Positions 6,534 through 12,381 of a stretch of 19,515 nt of DNA are shown piece by piece; positions within the stretch are counted from its first letter, which is position 1; every line of letters starts with the position of its first letter. The DNA is from an uncultured Paraprevotella sp. (GTDB lineage: Bacteria > Bacteroidota > Bacteroidia > Bacteroidales > Bacteroidaceae). Below the pieces are notes generated by a model. It did not search any database and was not told where the DNA came from. It saw only the letters and a program-made list of their open reading frames with translations. The DNA is taken from the NCBI GenBank assembly GCA_900548345.1, contig URKA01000041.1, positions 1 to 19,515 on the forward strand, read 5' to 3'. The translations under genes were made by a program, and so were the position numbers.

Positions 6534-7106
6534 ATGGATGGTAAGAGATTTACTAATAGTTTTACTTCTTCAGGTATGGTCAAGGAAGAAGGTCGGACAG
6601 CATATTATAAGCTGTTGGACTGTGTGCGTGACGGCGAGGCCGTGCGCATCAAACGTGGTGTGTATGCTACAACCGAGCAACTGGCGGGCACGATGATAGA
6701 CGTGGAGGCCATCGTCCCGGGCGGAGTGTTGTGCCTTTTCTCAGCATGGAACGTTCATGGGTTCACTACCTCATTGCCACAGGCATATCATGTAGCGGTG
6801 AAGAGAGGGCGTAAAGTCACACTCCCGTCATTTCCCAAAGTAGAACTGCATCACATCACAGATACGATGTTTGATATAGGTGTAGAGGAACAGCTTGTAA
6901 GCGGGTACCTGATACATATATATAATAAGGAGCGTTGTGTATGTGATGCTGTAAAGTACCGCAACAAGGTCGGTATGGATGTATGTTCCGAAGTTGTGAA
7001 CAGTTATATTTCACAACCGGACAGGAACTTGTCTCTGCTGATGGACTATGCCGATAGGCTGAGAGTAAGGCGAATCCTTGAACAGTATATTGCAATAAGA
7101 CTATGA
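6534..7106 (+). CDS. AbiEi-family antitoxin/transcriptional regulator of a type IV toxin-antitoxin system
   Basis: A 190-residue protein translated just ahead of an AbiEii-type toxin, overlapping it by four bases (ATGA). The N-terminal 50 residues (YYKLLDCVRDGEAVRIKRGVYA) look like the winged-helix part of AbiEi antitoxins, where the basic KRGVYA wing usually contacts DNA. The middle (VPGGVLCLFSAWNVHGFTT, then AYHVAVKRGRK, HIYNKERCVCDAVKYRNKVG) matches the body of AbiEi proteins, including the late 'ER..CDA..YR...G' motif. In known systems AbiEi counteracts the toxin without binding it and represses the operon. Start choice: ATG at 6534, which follows AAGG and lies 23 bases after the -7 box; an ATG at codon 15 is possible. 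The N-terminus is rather short for the family, so the winged helix may be minimal. Confidence 0.82.
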   Translation: MDGKRFTNSFTSSGMVKEEGRTAYYKLLDCVRDGEAVRIKRGVYATTEQLAGTMIDVEAIVPGGVLCLFSAWNVHGFTTSLPQAYHVAVKRGRKVTLPSFPKVELHHITDTMFDIGVEEQLVSGYLIHIYNKERCVCDAVKYRNKVGMDVCSEVVNSYISQPDRNLSLLMDYADRLRVRRILEQYIAIRL

Positions 7107-7972
7107 GCGAGATTAAGAATTATGGGAAGTCCATACGTGCAAGGCTTCTTAATGTAGCCAAACAGGAGGATGTGTACTACCAGACCATACTGACCAGATA
7201 TTTTCAGGAACGTCTGTTGTACCGCATCTCGCAGACCATTTATCGTGAAAATTTCTATCTGAAAGGAGGCGCACTGATGTACGCCTACGAAAGGTTTGCC
7301 GCACGTCCTACGTTGGACATTGATTTTCTTGGCACACATATCAGCAATGACGGCGAGCGCATAACCGAGGCTTTTAATGAAATTTGTGTCGTGGAATGTG
7401 AGGAAGATGGAGTAACATTCAGTGCAGATAAGATTTCCGCACAGAATATCACCGAGTTCAAGGACTACCACGGCGTCCGGCTGAGTATTCCGGTGACGAT
7501 GGACACCATAACTCAGGTGATGACAATGGACATCGGGTTCGGAGACGTGGTGACACCTCATCCTGTCTTATTGGATTATCCTCTGTTGCTGGAGGGGTTG
7601 CCCGAGGCAAGCATCCTTGCCTACTCCACAGAGACCGTGATTGCAGAGAAGATGCACGCCATCATTGATTTGGCAGACCAAAGCAGTCGGATGAAAGACT
7701 ATTATGACCTTTATCACATTCTCACGTCATTCAAGTACGACAAAGCCATATTGCAGGATGCCATCAATCGCACCTTCGAGAATCGTCATACCTCTTATAA
7801 TGCGGACACGATGTTTTTCAGAAAAGACTTTCCCGATCATCCTCAGATGCAGATTAGGTGGATAGCATTCTTGAAAAAGTCTACCATAAAAAGTAGCCTT
7901 CCTTTCTCAGAAGTCGCGCATAGGCTTCAAAATGCCTTGAAACCATATTGGGAGGCATACGGACATAAGTGA
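7103..7972 (+). CDS. AbiEii/AbiGii-family nucleotidyltransferase toxin
   Basis: A 289-residue protein of the type IV toxin family, members of which carry an NTase fold and stop growth during phage infection. Visible motifs: LKGGALMYA (K54-A60), the catalytic pair in R-TLDIDFLG (D72, D74), a third acidic position in MDIGFGD (D143), the helix STETVIAEKMHA (E177, E182, K183) and SRMKDYYDLYH (R196, K198, D199, Y200). All parts expected of an active enzyme are present. The length fits the family (about 250-300). It follows the AbiEi gene with a four-base overlap and ends 28 bases before a strong terminator, so the pair forms a self-contained defence cassette next to the recombinases. Confidence 0.88.
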   Translation: MSEIKNYGKSIRARLLNVAKQEDVYYQTILTRYFQERLLYRISQTIYRENFYLKGGALMYAYERFAARPTLDIDFLGTHISNDGERITEAFNEICVVECEEDGVTFSADKISAQNITEFKDYHGVRLSIPVTMDTITQVMTMDIGFGDVVTPHPVLLDYPLLLEGLPEASILAYSTETVIAEKMHAIIDLADQSSRMKDYYDLYHILTSFKYDKAILQDAINRTFENRHTSYNADTMFFRKDFPDHPQMQIRWIAFLKKSTIKSSLPFSEVAHRLQNALKPYWEAYGHK

Positions 7973-8229
7973 CACTTCTGGCAGATATACTGTAGTGATG
8001 CAGACTTGGTTACTTTCCATTTATCCAAAGTAGCCAAGTCTGTTTCTTTTAGGGCAGGAAATACTGCCATAGAAGTGTTTGGTTGTAATTCCCTTTTGTC
8101 ATGCCACCGAAATTCATTGTAATCAGCAATGGCAGAGCGAATTTCAACCCGGCACGAAATGTAACGAAGCTCATTAGATTGTGTCCGAGGCAAATCCCAC
8201 TCATGATTATGTGTAGACCAATAGAACAT
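7927..8229 (-). CDS. Doubtful 100-residue ORF downstream of the radical SAM gene
   Basis: An open frame of 100 residues from ATG at 8229, with several cysteines near the end (ICQKCHLCP). I do not recognise it. It starts 33 bases after the radical SAM gene, in the same direction, so it could be its last gene. Against this, its last 45 bases overlap the end of the toxin gene on the other strand, and the middle runs through the perfect hairpin that terminates the toxin operon. Its composition is protein-like, so it might be a small real gene or a decayed remnant. Low certainty. Confidence 0.22.
   Translation of the reverse strand: MFYWSTHNHEWDLPRTQSNELRYISCRVEIRSAIADYNEFRWHDKRELQPNTSMAVFPALKETDLATLDKWKVTKSASLQYICQKCHLCPYASQYGFKAF
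8001..8050 (+). terminator. Intrinsic terminator of the AbiE operon
   Basis: CAGACTTGGTTACTTT pairs with AAAGTAGCCAAGTCTG over 16 positions, with a single U-G wobble and a ten-base loop, followed by TTTCTTTT. It lies 28 bases after the toxin stop codon. On the minus strand there is no comparable T tract, so it works mainly in the plus direction. Confidence 0.8.
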
Positions 8230-8262
8230 CTTACGGATGTTATTTTCAGTTTTACTTGCGTG

Positions 8263-9411
8263 TCATTTTAATCCTAAATCAGATTCACATTGCTTCTTTA
8301 TTTTTTCAATAGCTCGAATCTGAAGTGCTGCCGTATTAGGATTTGCGAACGAACCATTGTTTTGCAAAAGCCGATTTGCTATAAGAGCTGCAGCGTAATA
8401 AGCTCGTACTTTTACAAGGTTACATTTAGAATGGTCTCGTTGATTCATTCGGCCATTTTTTAGGAAATTAGCTCCATAACAGTTCGAGCATATGTTGTGA
8501 AAATAGCAATGTTCAAAACAGTCTTGATCTAAAAAGAGCGATTCATCTCTAAAATCAAGGTCTTTTACTTTTGCGAACTCATGTGGTTCTATGGACATAG
8601 GAGTGAAAAATTGACAAGGATACATTTGGCCATCTATATCATAAAGAGCCATATTTCCACCGGTACCACACCACTTTCTTGTTTTAGGCTTATGCTCACA
8701 GTTTTGAATAGGAATGTTGAGTATAGGTGCGATGTCAAATTCCGGATGCTCGATATAGAACTGTGTAAGTTTCTCCAATTCTCGACATAAAATACCTACA
8801 TATTTGGGCGCAGACCAGTCTATTCCTTCTGCGAAATTGGTGCCAGCAAGCTTGAATCCCAATTTTTGGATATATATGATGTCTTCATATAGTGTCTCTA
8901 TGCTGTATTTGGAGATGGTCATCTTTATCGTCTGCTCCGGCCAACATTCTAGAAAAAAAATTTTGTCAATCTTGTCAAAGGAATTGCTGCGATTTTTGTC
9001 ATGAGTAGACTTCCTTCCGTCAAGGCTTAAGCCACACCAAAAATGGGCTTTATGTTTACGAAGCCATTCCTTAATTTTGCCATGTACCATAGTGCCATTT
9101 GTGGTGGTAAAAAATATATATTTGTTTGGCCATGATTTTGACCAAGTCCATTCACAGACATCTTTTATCAAGTCAAACTTGAGCCATGGTTCTCCTCCAA
9201 AGAAATCTATATATACTTCCTTGAGAGACTCTTTTGATAAATATTGACTTATAATTGTCTTTATTAATTCTGCATTTGGCTGGCAATTGTCCCGGTTGCT
9301 TTCATAACAATATACACAACGAAGATTGCATTCGTGTGTTATCACAAATGAAAGGCTAAATGGAAATTTTTTATCAGAACAACCATCTGTTCTGTCTTTC
9401 GATATGCTCAT
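8263..9411 (-). CDS. Radical SAM/SPASM peptide maturase of the Cys-repeat RiPP
   Basis: A 382-residue radical SAM enzyme, predicted to modify the cysteine-repeat peptide encoded just upstream. The [4Fe-4S]-SAM site is C28-x3-C32-x2-C35 (ECNLRCVYCYE), followed by FFGGEP (residues 70-75), TTTNGT and SLDG (129-132). The C-terminal third is a SPASM-type domain for auxiliary clusters: C238, C248 (WCGTGG), C266 (MYPC), C298, C302, C308, C311 and C330. Enzymes with this layout install thioether or carbon-carbon crosslinks in ribosomal peptides. The partner peptide's Cys at every fourth position suggests the group annotated as 'radical SAM peptide maturase, CXXX-repeat target family'; I have not checked this by search. 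No separate leader-binding (RRE) domain is evident. It is the last certain gene of a three-gene operon and is visibly AT-richer than the chromosomal genes to the right. Confidence 0.88.
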   Translation of the reverse strand: MSISKDRTDGCSDKKFPFSLSFVITHECNLRCVYCYESNRDNCQPNAELIKTIISQYLSKESLKEVYIDFFGGEPWLKFDLIKDVCEWTWSKSWPNKYIFFTTTNGTMVHGKIKEWLRKHKAHFWCGLSLDGRKSTHDKNRSNSFDKIDKIFFLECWPEQTIKMTISKYSIETLYEDIIYIQKLGFKLAGTNFAEGIDWSAPKYVGILCRELEKLTQFYIEHPEFDIAPILNIPIQNCEHKPKTRKWCGTGGNMALYDIDGQMYPCQFFTPMSIEPHEFAKVKDLDFRDESLFLDQDCFEHCYFHNICSNCYGANFLKNGRMNQRDHSKCNLVKVRAYYAAALIANRLLQNNGSFANPNTAALQIRAIEKIKKQCESDLGLK

Positions 9412-9463
9412 AGTAATATGTCAACTATAAAAAATGTTATAATCCAGATTTGATGCTTTTAAA

Positions 9464-9502
9464 GAGAACGCAGTAGTAAACTGCGCCCACCACTGCATTC
9501 TC
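9464..9502 (-). terminator. Stem-loop between RiPP precursor and maturase
   Basis: GAGAATGCAGT and ACTGCGTTCTC (minus-strand sense) pair over 11 positions with one wobble around a 17-base loop, and TTTAAAA follows. The stem begins six bases after the precursor stop. Such intercistronic hairpins often stop part of the transcripts or protect the 3' end, so the short precursor is made in excess over its enzyme. The T tract is short, so partial termination or mRNA stabilisation is more likely than a full stop. Confidence 0.5.
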
Positions 9503-9508
9503 CATTGG

Positions 9509-9703
9509 TTAGCGCGAACTGTCCCAGCACTCTCCGGCGCAGTCGCCCATGCAACCGCCTTCGCAGCCACCCGAACATGTTTCATAGCAGTCACACTGCA
9601 ACATGTGAACATATTCATTAGCTTCGGCAGAAGCATACGACAGTTTTAGTCTTTCAAGGTGCAATAACTCCATGATTGCATCGGACAAGAGTTTAGTTTT
9701 CAT
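9509..9703 (-). CDS. CXXX-repeat RiPP precursor peptide
   Basis: A 64-residue peptide with two clear parts. Residues 1-36 form a helical, leucine-rich leader (MKTKLLSDAIMELLHLERLK at the start). Residues 37-64 form the core, with C37 and then C39, C43, C47, C51, C55 and C59, six cysteines spaced exactly four apart. The residues between them are YET, SGG, EGG, MGD and AGE, and the peptide ends WDSSR. No signal peptide and no usual GG cleavage site at the leader end. Lying between a metallopeptidase gene (26 bases upstream) and a radical SAM/SPASM gene (97 bases downstream), it is very probably the substrate, with each CXXX unit a candidate crosslink site. The four-residue rhythm and the maturase type recall the CXXX-repeat peptide families of Bacteroides and Clostridia. 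A second frame over the same DNA (9421-9636) lacks this pattern and is rejected. Confidence 0.85.
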   Translation of the reverse strand: MKTKLLSDAIMELLHLERLKLSYASAEANEYVHMLQCDCYETCSGGCEGGCMGDCAGECWDSSR

Positions 9704-9729
9704 AAATATACTATTGTTTAGTCCTGATC

Positions 9730-10791
9730 TTACAGCTTCTCAGGTCTTGCTATATTGGGATATGATGTTATTAATGTCTTTAAAATCTCAACTGTATCCG
9801 CTATATCGGTTTGTGATACAGCCTCAATATCTGAGTGCATATATCTGCATGGTATACTGATTAATCCTGATGGCCTACCTCCATTCAATAATTGAAGGAT
9901 AGCGATGTCTGTTCCAGAGTTGGAGGGGATTGATTCTTTTTGAGTAGGAATTGATTTATTCTCAGCAATGGTTTCAAACATAGATTGGACTATTCTACTG
10001 ACATTTGAGCCAATAGGGATTACTGGGCCTTTTCCTATTCTAATGTCTCCAAAAGCATTTTTATTTACGGAAGGATAGTCTGTTGCATGTGTCACATCTA
10101 CAACGATACATAAATCAGGTTTCTCATTATATCCGGCAACTACTGCACCTCTTAATCCAATTTCTTCTTGTACGGAAAATACAAATGAAATCGACACTTC
10201 TGTCTTCAAATCCTTTAGAATCTCAATAAGATATAATAGGATGGAAACGCCAACACTATTGTCAATACTCTTTGAAACAATCGTATTGTTGCAGAGTATT
10301 TCAAAATGCGGATTAAAGGTGATGGTATCACCAATGGACACTAATTCCATAGCTTCTTCTCTTGAGGTAGCTCCGATATCAACCCATAAATCTCCGACGT
10401 TTGAAAGTGTGGGTTGATCAGTTTTTTTAGCCCAATGTGGCGGTCTTATACCAATAACCCCTTCAATTGAGTTACCAAGATGATTAATTACTACAGAATG
10501 ACCTCTGTATGAGTTTAGATCAACGCCTCCTATTGTATTTATCCTTAAAAAACCGCTTTCATCAATATATTTTATAGAAAGACCGATTTCGTCACAATGA
10601 GCGCAAAACATTATCCGTTTTGCAGAGAGACCTTCCTTTCTTACAATAAGATTGCCGATGACATCTTGTTCTATAGTAATATTGGGATAATTGCTTAACA
10701 GTTTTTTTATAAAGAATGTAACGCCACCTTCATCTCCGGATGGGGATGAAATAGCACAAATACATTCTAATAAATAAAGCAGTTTGTCCAT
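9730..10791 (-). CDS. M42-family metallopeptidase (FrvX/glutamyl aminopeptidase type) in the RiPP operon
   Basis: A 353-residue cytoplasmic dizinc peptidase. All expected ligands are visible: H65 (AHCDEIG), bridging D177 (KSIDNSVG), E210 with catalytic base E209 (VQEEIGLRGA), D232 (VVDVTHATD) and H319 (CRYMHSDIE). The length matches the family, whose members are tetrahedral-complex aminopeptidases that trim peptides from the N-terminus. It heads the operon, 26 bases before the precursor peptide, so a role in trimming the leader or in recycling failed peptides is a natural proposal. A free-standing M42 enzyme is not a standard RiPP maturation protease, which makes the arrangement unusual. It might instead be an unrelated housekeeping-type peptidase that supplies the promoter. 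I see no TAnnTTTG box upstream; the preceding DNA belongs to a truncated lipoprotein gene, so read-through from there is possible. Confidence 0.88.
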   Translation of the reverse strand: MDKLLYLLECICAISSPSGDEGGVTFFIKKLLSNYPNITIEQDVIGNLIVRKEGLSAKRIMFCAHCDEIGLSIKYIDESGFLRINTIGGVDLNSYRGHSVVINHLGNSIEGVIGIRPPHWAKKTDQPTLSNVGDLWVDIGATSREEAMELVSIGDTITFNPHFEILCNNTIVSKSIDNSVGVSILLYLIEILKDLKTEVSISFVFSVQEEIGLRGAVVAGYNEKPDLCIVVDVTHATDYPSVNKNAFGDIRIGKGPVIPIGSNVSRIVQSMFETIAENKSIPTQKESIPSNSGTDIAILQLLNGGRPSGLISIPCRYMHSDIEAVSQTDIADTVEILKTLITSYPNIARPEKL

Positions 10792-10838
10792 CTCTATTTC
10801 AGCCTATTTACGGTTGAATATTAATTCGATATTTAGGT

Positions 10839-11183
10839 TCATATTATGGGAACAATGCGATTGGGTAGGCGTTGCCAACTATGATATATGGTAGGCCCGG
10901 AGGCACCTCGTTGTGCATCAAGGTTGCTGAACGTAAAATTTCCATCGTAGTCGGTCTGTACCGTAAGGCTGGTGGGGGACAATACCACGCTGGCATTCTC
11001 CAACGGTGCACCTGTCTCGTAGTCCGTCACCTTGCCATAAATTGTGGCATAAATCTCATACTCATCGTCTTCGGAACAGCTTGAACATAGCAGGGCCGAA
11101 CAACAGCCCATAAGGATAAGCGCACACATTGTGCGTAGGGATGCCTGTGAAAGGTGCGGAAAATGTGAAGCTCTTTTCATCAT
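10839..11183 (-). pseudogene. 3'-truncated surface lipoprotein with carboxypeptidase-regulatory-like domain
   Basis: An ORF of 114 residues. A signal peptide leads to lipidated C36 (SSC), followed by SEDDE, the acidic motif that directs Bacteroides lipoproteins to the cell surface. Residues 45-90 (IYGKVTDYETGAPLENASVVLSP ... GNFTFSNLDA, with a break here for length) form most of a carboxypeptidase-regulatory-like beta-sandwich. After FSNLDAQ the protein should continue with the last strands, but it changes abruptly to RGASGPTIYHSWQRL and stops. None of the three frames resumes the domain, so the 3' end was replaced at about 10920, not merely frameshifted. The promoter box at 11216-11223 is intact. 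This junction probably marks the edge of the accessory region carrying the RiPP locus. A deliberately short protein cannot be excluded. Confidence 0.6.
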
Positions 11184-11215
11184 AAGTAATTAATTTTTAT
11201 CTGTAGTTTGATTGG

Positions 11216-11223
11216 CAAAGATA
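11216..11223 (-). promoter_or_regulatory. Putative -7 box of the truncated lipoprotein
   Basis: Minus-strand TATCTTTG matches TAnnTTTG, 33 bases upstream of the start at 11183. No clear -33 TTTG. It may also drive the RiPP operon by read-through. Confidence 0.55.
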
Positions 11224-11276
11224 TATTACGCCCTTGTGAAATTCTTCTTTGCCGCGTATCTATTCAGATACGTGTA

Positions 11277-11510
11277 TCATAAATGATGCGCATCCGCGAC
11301 TGTTCCATTCCGGAATTCGATGGAATAGTCGGCAAAGAAGTCGTGCTTCAGGAATACGGAAATCTGCATCAGCAGTTTTGTGTCGATGCTGGTCTGGTTG
11401 AAGATGCGGTAGGCATTGCTGCGTTGGTAGCCGATGGCTTCGGCAAATTCTTTCACCGTCCGCCCCTGTTCTTTGAGACGGTCGTGAATCAGTTCTCCGA
11501 TGGGTTTCAT
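11277..11510 (-). CDS. Small XRE-like helix-turn-helix regulator
   Basis: Codes for 77 residues from ATG at 11510, which has a good ribosome binding site (AAGGGAG); a start twelve codons upstream is open but lacks one. Residues 3-60 form a helix-turn-helix domain: IGELIHDRLKEQGRTVKEFA, then AIGYQRSNAYRIFNQTSIDT, the recognition helix lying about SNAYRIFN. The tail (LMQISVFLKHDFFADYSIEF) is typical of small Bacteroides regulators that pair with surface lipoproteins or toxins. The DNA-binding function is secure; the target is unknown. Its downstream neighbour is the truncated lipoprotein, which has its own promoter. The long region upstream contains a structured RNA on the same strand, so the regulator could be expressed from that RNA's promoter. 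Confidence 0.75.
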   Translation of the reverse strand: MKPIGELIHDRLKEQGRTVKEFAEAIGYQRSNAYRIFNQTSIDTKLLMQISVFLKHDFFADYSIEFRNGTVADAHHL

Positions 11511-11668
11511 ACACTCCCTTCTGTGGCAACGTCCCTGTGGCCACATTATAAAGACTTAGGTGATGCGGGACTATCACTCACTCGGACCGGTCATTCACAG
11601 AAATTGGCGATTTTCAAGGACTGAACGGAGCAGGAAGCGGCATCATCTTTTCTTGGCCGGAAAGACAT
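11511..11668. other. Intergenic stretch between HTH gene and structured RNA
   Basis: No credible gene. It holds a second copy of an 18-19-base motif from the structured RNA (ATTGGCGATTTTCAAGGAC at 11603-11621, compared with 11796-11814) and the sequence TTATGTCTTTCC/GGAAAGACATAA partner just at its right edge. Otherwise nothing distinctive. Confidence 0.4.
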
Positions 11669-11876
11669 AAAAAAAGCGTGAGCCACCTTTATACATAAGT
11701 CCTTGAGGTATCGCCAAACACCCGACCACCATATACATAAAGTAAAGCCCACGCATTAAGCGTGAGCAATAGACTTTACTTTTTGGTGGTCTTTTATTGG
11801 CGATTTACAAGAACCAAAAGCGAAAGCTAATGCCGCATTATGTCTTTCCCATCACCCTCGGTAGGGTGATGTATTT
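11669..11876 (-). ncRNA. Structured non-coding RNA with rod-like fold, possibly 6S-like
   Basis: A promoter at 11881-11912 points into this region, and a run of seven T (minus strand, 11675-11669) ends it, giving a transcript of about 205 nt. It folds into a small 5' hairpin (CATCACCCT/AGGGTGATG, loop ACCG) and then a long interrupted rod. The paired parts, outer to inner, are 11814-11808 with 11704-11698 (GTTCTTG/CAAGGAC), 11804-11797 with 11717-11710 (ATCGCCAA/TTGGCGAT), 11791-11785 with 11730-11724 (GACCACC/GGTGGTC), 11782-11774 with 11747-11739 (AAAGTAAAG/CTTTACTTT), and 11766-11760 with 11754-11748. Length, isolation between genes and a bulged rod recall 6S RNA, but I cannot confirm that family. 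It might instead be a long attenuating leader of the HTH gene. The plus strand folds equally well but has no promoter. Confidence 0.5.
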
Positions 11877-11880
11877 TTTG

Positions 11881-11912
11881 CAAAGATAGTGAAAGGTGAG
11901 CGCAGAGACAAA
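11881..11912 (-). promoter_or_regulatory. Near-consensus Bacteroidetes promoter for the structured RNA
   Basis: On the minus strand TTTG (11912-11909), then exactly 20 bases, then TATCTTTG (11888-11881). This is a full match to the housekeeping consensus TTTG-N19-21-TAnnTTTG and one of the two best promoters in the window. It faces no ORF for 370 bases, so it most likely makes an RNA. Confidence 0.75.
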
Positions 11913-12000
11913 TGAAAACGCAGTTTTCTGATTTGGATCTGCTGGGTCGCATCCTATCTTCGTGTCCACAAAGATACACAATCTTTATGTTTCTCCTTTG

Positions 12001-12357
12001 CGCGTGTACGTATACAGGAGTTTTTTGAAAATACCCTTCAAAGGTTCAGACTGGTTGAATATTAGGTGGTTGTGTGTGATTCATCCTTCAGCCTTCTTTC
12101 ATGATGTAATGATGTGCCTGACGGCACGCAGGGGATAAGGGAAAAATGCTCACCTGTCGGCGATGAAATGCTCACCTGTCGGCGATGAAACGCTCACCTG
12201 TCAGCGATTGAACGCTCACCTGTCGGCATTTTTATGCCCTGATGCCCGATGTTTTTTGAAATGGTGAAGAATGATGGCTGAACCTTAATTGGCTGGAACA
12301 CAATAAGTCTGAACCCTTGAAGGGTATTTTCAAAAAACTCCTTGTATATATACGCGC
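12001..12357. repeat. Inverted-repeat element with internal tandem repeats (MITE-like)
   Basis: The left arm, 12001-12051, and the right arm, 12307-12357, are inverted copies. The inner 37 or so bases match at all but two or three positions (AGGAGTTTTTTGAAAATACC shared, then CTTCAA-GGTTCAGAC). The outer part is a looser GCGCG-TATATAC match. The 255 bases between hold four 22-base direct repeats and no gene. Size, inverted ends and lack of coding capacity fit a miniature mobile element; a large processed RNA or recombination site is possible. No clear target duplication is visible. It lies 25 bases from the methyltransferase stop. Confidence 0.6.
12148..12228. repeat. Four 22-base tandem direct repeats
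   Basis: Copies of GCTCACCTGTCGGCGATGAA plus two bases start at 12148, 12170, 12192 and 12214, a strict 22-base period. The last copy is cut short after TGTCGGCA, and the third has two or three changes. They lie inside the inverted-repeat element. There are no spacers, so this is not a CRISPR array. Confidence 0.85.
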
Positions 12358-12381
12358 GCGCGAAGCGCGGTTCGGTGGGGA

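Noticed and set aside
9421..9636. 71-residue ORF overlapping the RiPP precursor in another frame
   Set aside because: It lacks the regular cysteine spacing, and its 3' half runs through the stem-loop. The 64-residue frame has a leader/core layout and a normal start.
11850..11880. Plus-strand intrinsic terminator (CATCACCCT, loop CGGT, AGGGTGATG, then TATTTTTT)
   Set aside because: It looks perfect by itself, but no gene or promoter lies upstream on the plus strand, while a full-consensus minus-strand promoter makes it the 5' hairpin of the RNA. It remains possible as a guard against antisense transcription.
12148..12228. CRISPR array
   Set aside because: The 22-base units are directly adjacent without spacers, there are only four, and no cas genes are present.
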